Origin: an uncultured Lachnospiraceae bacterium
Lineage (GTDB): Bacteria > Bacillota > Clostridia > Lachnospirales > Lachnospiraceae
Direction of reading: 5' to 3'
Assembly (NCBI GenBank): GCA_946549155.1
Contig: CAMNQN010000216.1
Span: forward strand, 1-5,404
DNA: 5,404 nucleotides
The notes beneath the pieces are model-generated. The model was not told where the DNA came from and made no database searches. It was given only the letters and a program-made list of their open reading frames with translations. A program made the position numbers and the translations under genes. Shown piece after piece: positions 5,343 to 5,404 of the stretch (its first letter is position 1; every line of letters begins with the position of its first letter).

Positions 5343-5359
5343 GAGCCGACCCTTCCTGC
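5325..5359. other. 10-bp hairpin in the region upstream of greA
   Basis: GCAGGAAGGG (5325-5334) pairs perfectly with CCCTTCCTGC (5350-5359) around a 15-base loop. Neither strand has a T-run directly after it, so an ordinary terminator is unlikely. It may be a protein-binding or structured RNA element, or the end of a gene lying outside the window. Nothing recognisable was seen from 5360 to 5404. Confidence 0.5.
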
Positions 5360-5404
5360 TGTTCCTGGTAAGCTTTACAAAATCACGCCGAATGTAACAT
5401 CCTA

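Noticed and set aside
1..5404. CRISPR array, insertion sequence or prophage genes
   Set aside because: No regularly spaced repeats, transposase, integrase or phage structural motifs were seen on either strand.

Overview
The window looks like a housekeeping-type chromosomal stretch from a Gram-positive anaerobe of the Clostridia, probably Lachnospiraceae-like. This is an inference from the strong AGGAGG-type ribosome binding sites, the short sigma-A-like promoters, the moderate GC content and the flavour of the proteins. No marker gene fixes the species.

Layout. Positions 1-201 are intergenic and end in a near-consensus promoter. One plus-strand gene (202-1491) encodes a CPA2/Kef-type cation:proton antiporter without a regulatory nucleotide-binding domain, closed by a strong intrinsic terminator. 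Positions 1561-1995 hold no convincing protein gene, but on the minus strand they carry a tRNA-Cys(GCA)-like sequence (about 1783-1869). Its D, anticodon and T arms are excellent, while its acceptor region is clearly abnormal. The rest of the window is a minus-strand series read from right to left: greA (5179-4676), a D12-class DNA adenine methylase (4547-3396), an HD-domain hydrolase resembling YfbR/HDDC2 5'-deoxynucleotidases (3417-2827) and a coiled-coil-rich protein distantly resembling the DIP1984 family (2691-1996).

How the genes may work together. The methylase and HD genes overlap by 22 bases, and the HD ribosome binding site lies inside the methylase gene, so they are probably co-translated. 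A DNA-modification and nucleotide-housekeeping link is plausible but unproven. greA has an 11-bp intrinsic terminator immediately upstream, between a possible distal promoter and the coding region. That arrangement recalls the terminated greA leader (GraL) of E. coli. The DIP1984-like gene has its own good promoter.

The observations most worth a second look are the tRNA-Cys-like element with a disrupted acceptor branch, the possible greA leader attenuator, the overlapping methylase/HD pair, and a diverged inverted repeat near the two ends of the window. No mobile element, CRISPR array or obvious defence island was seen.
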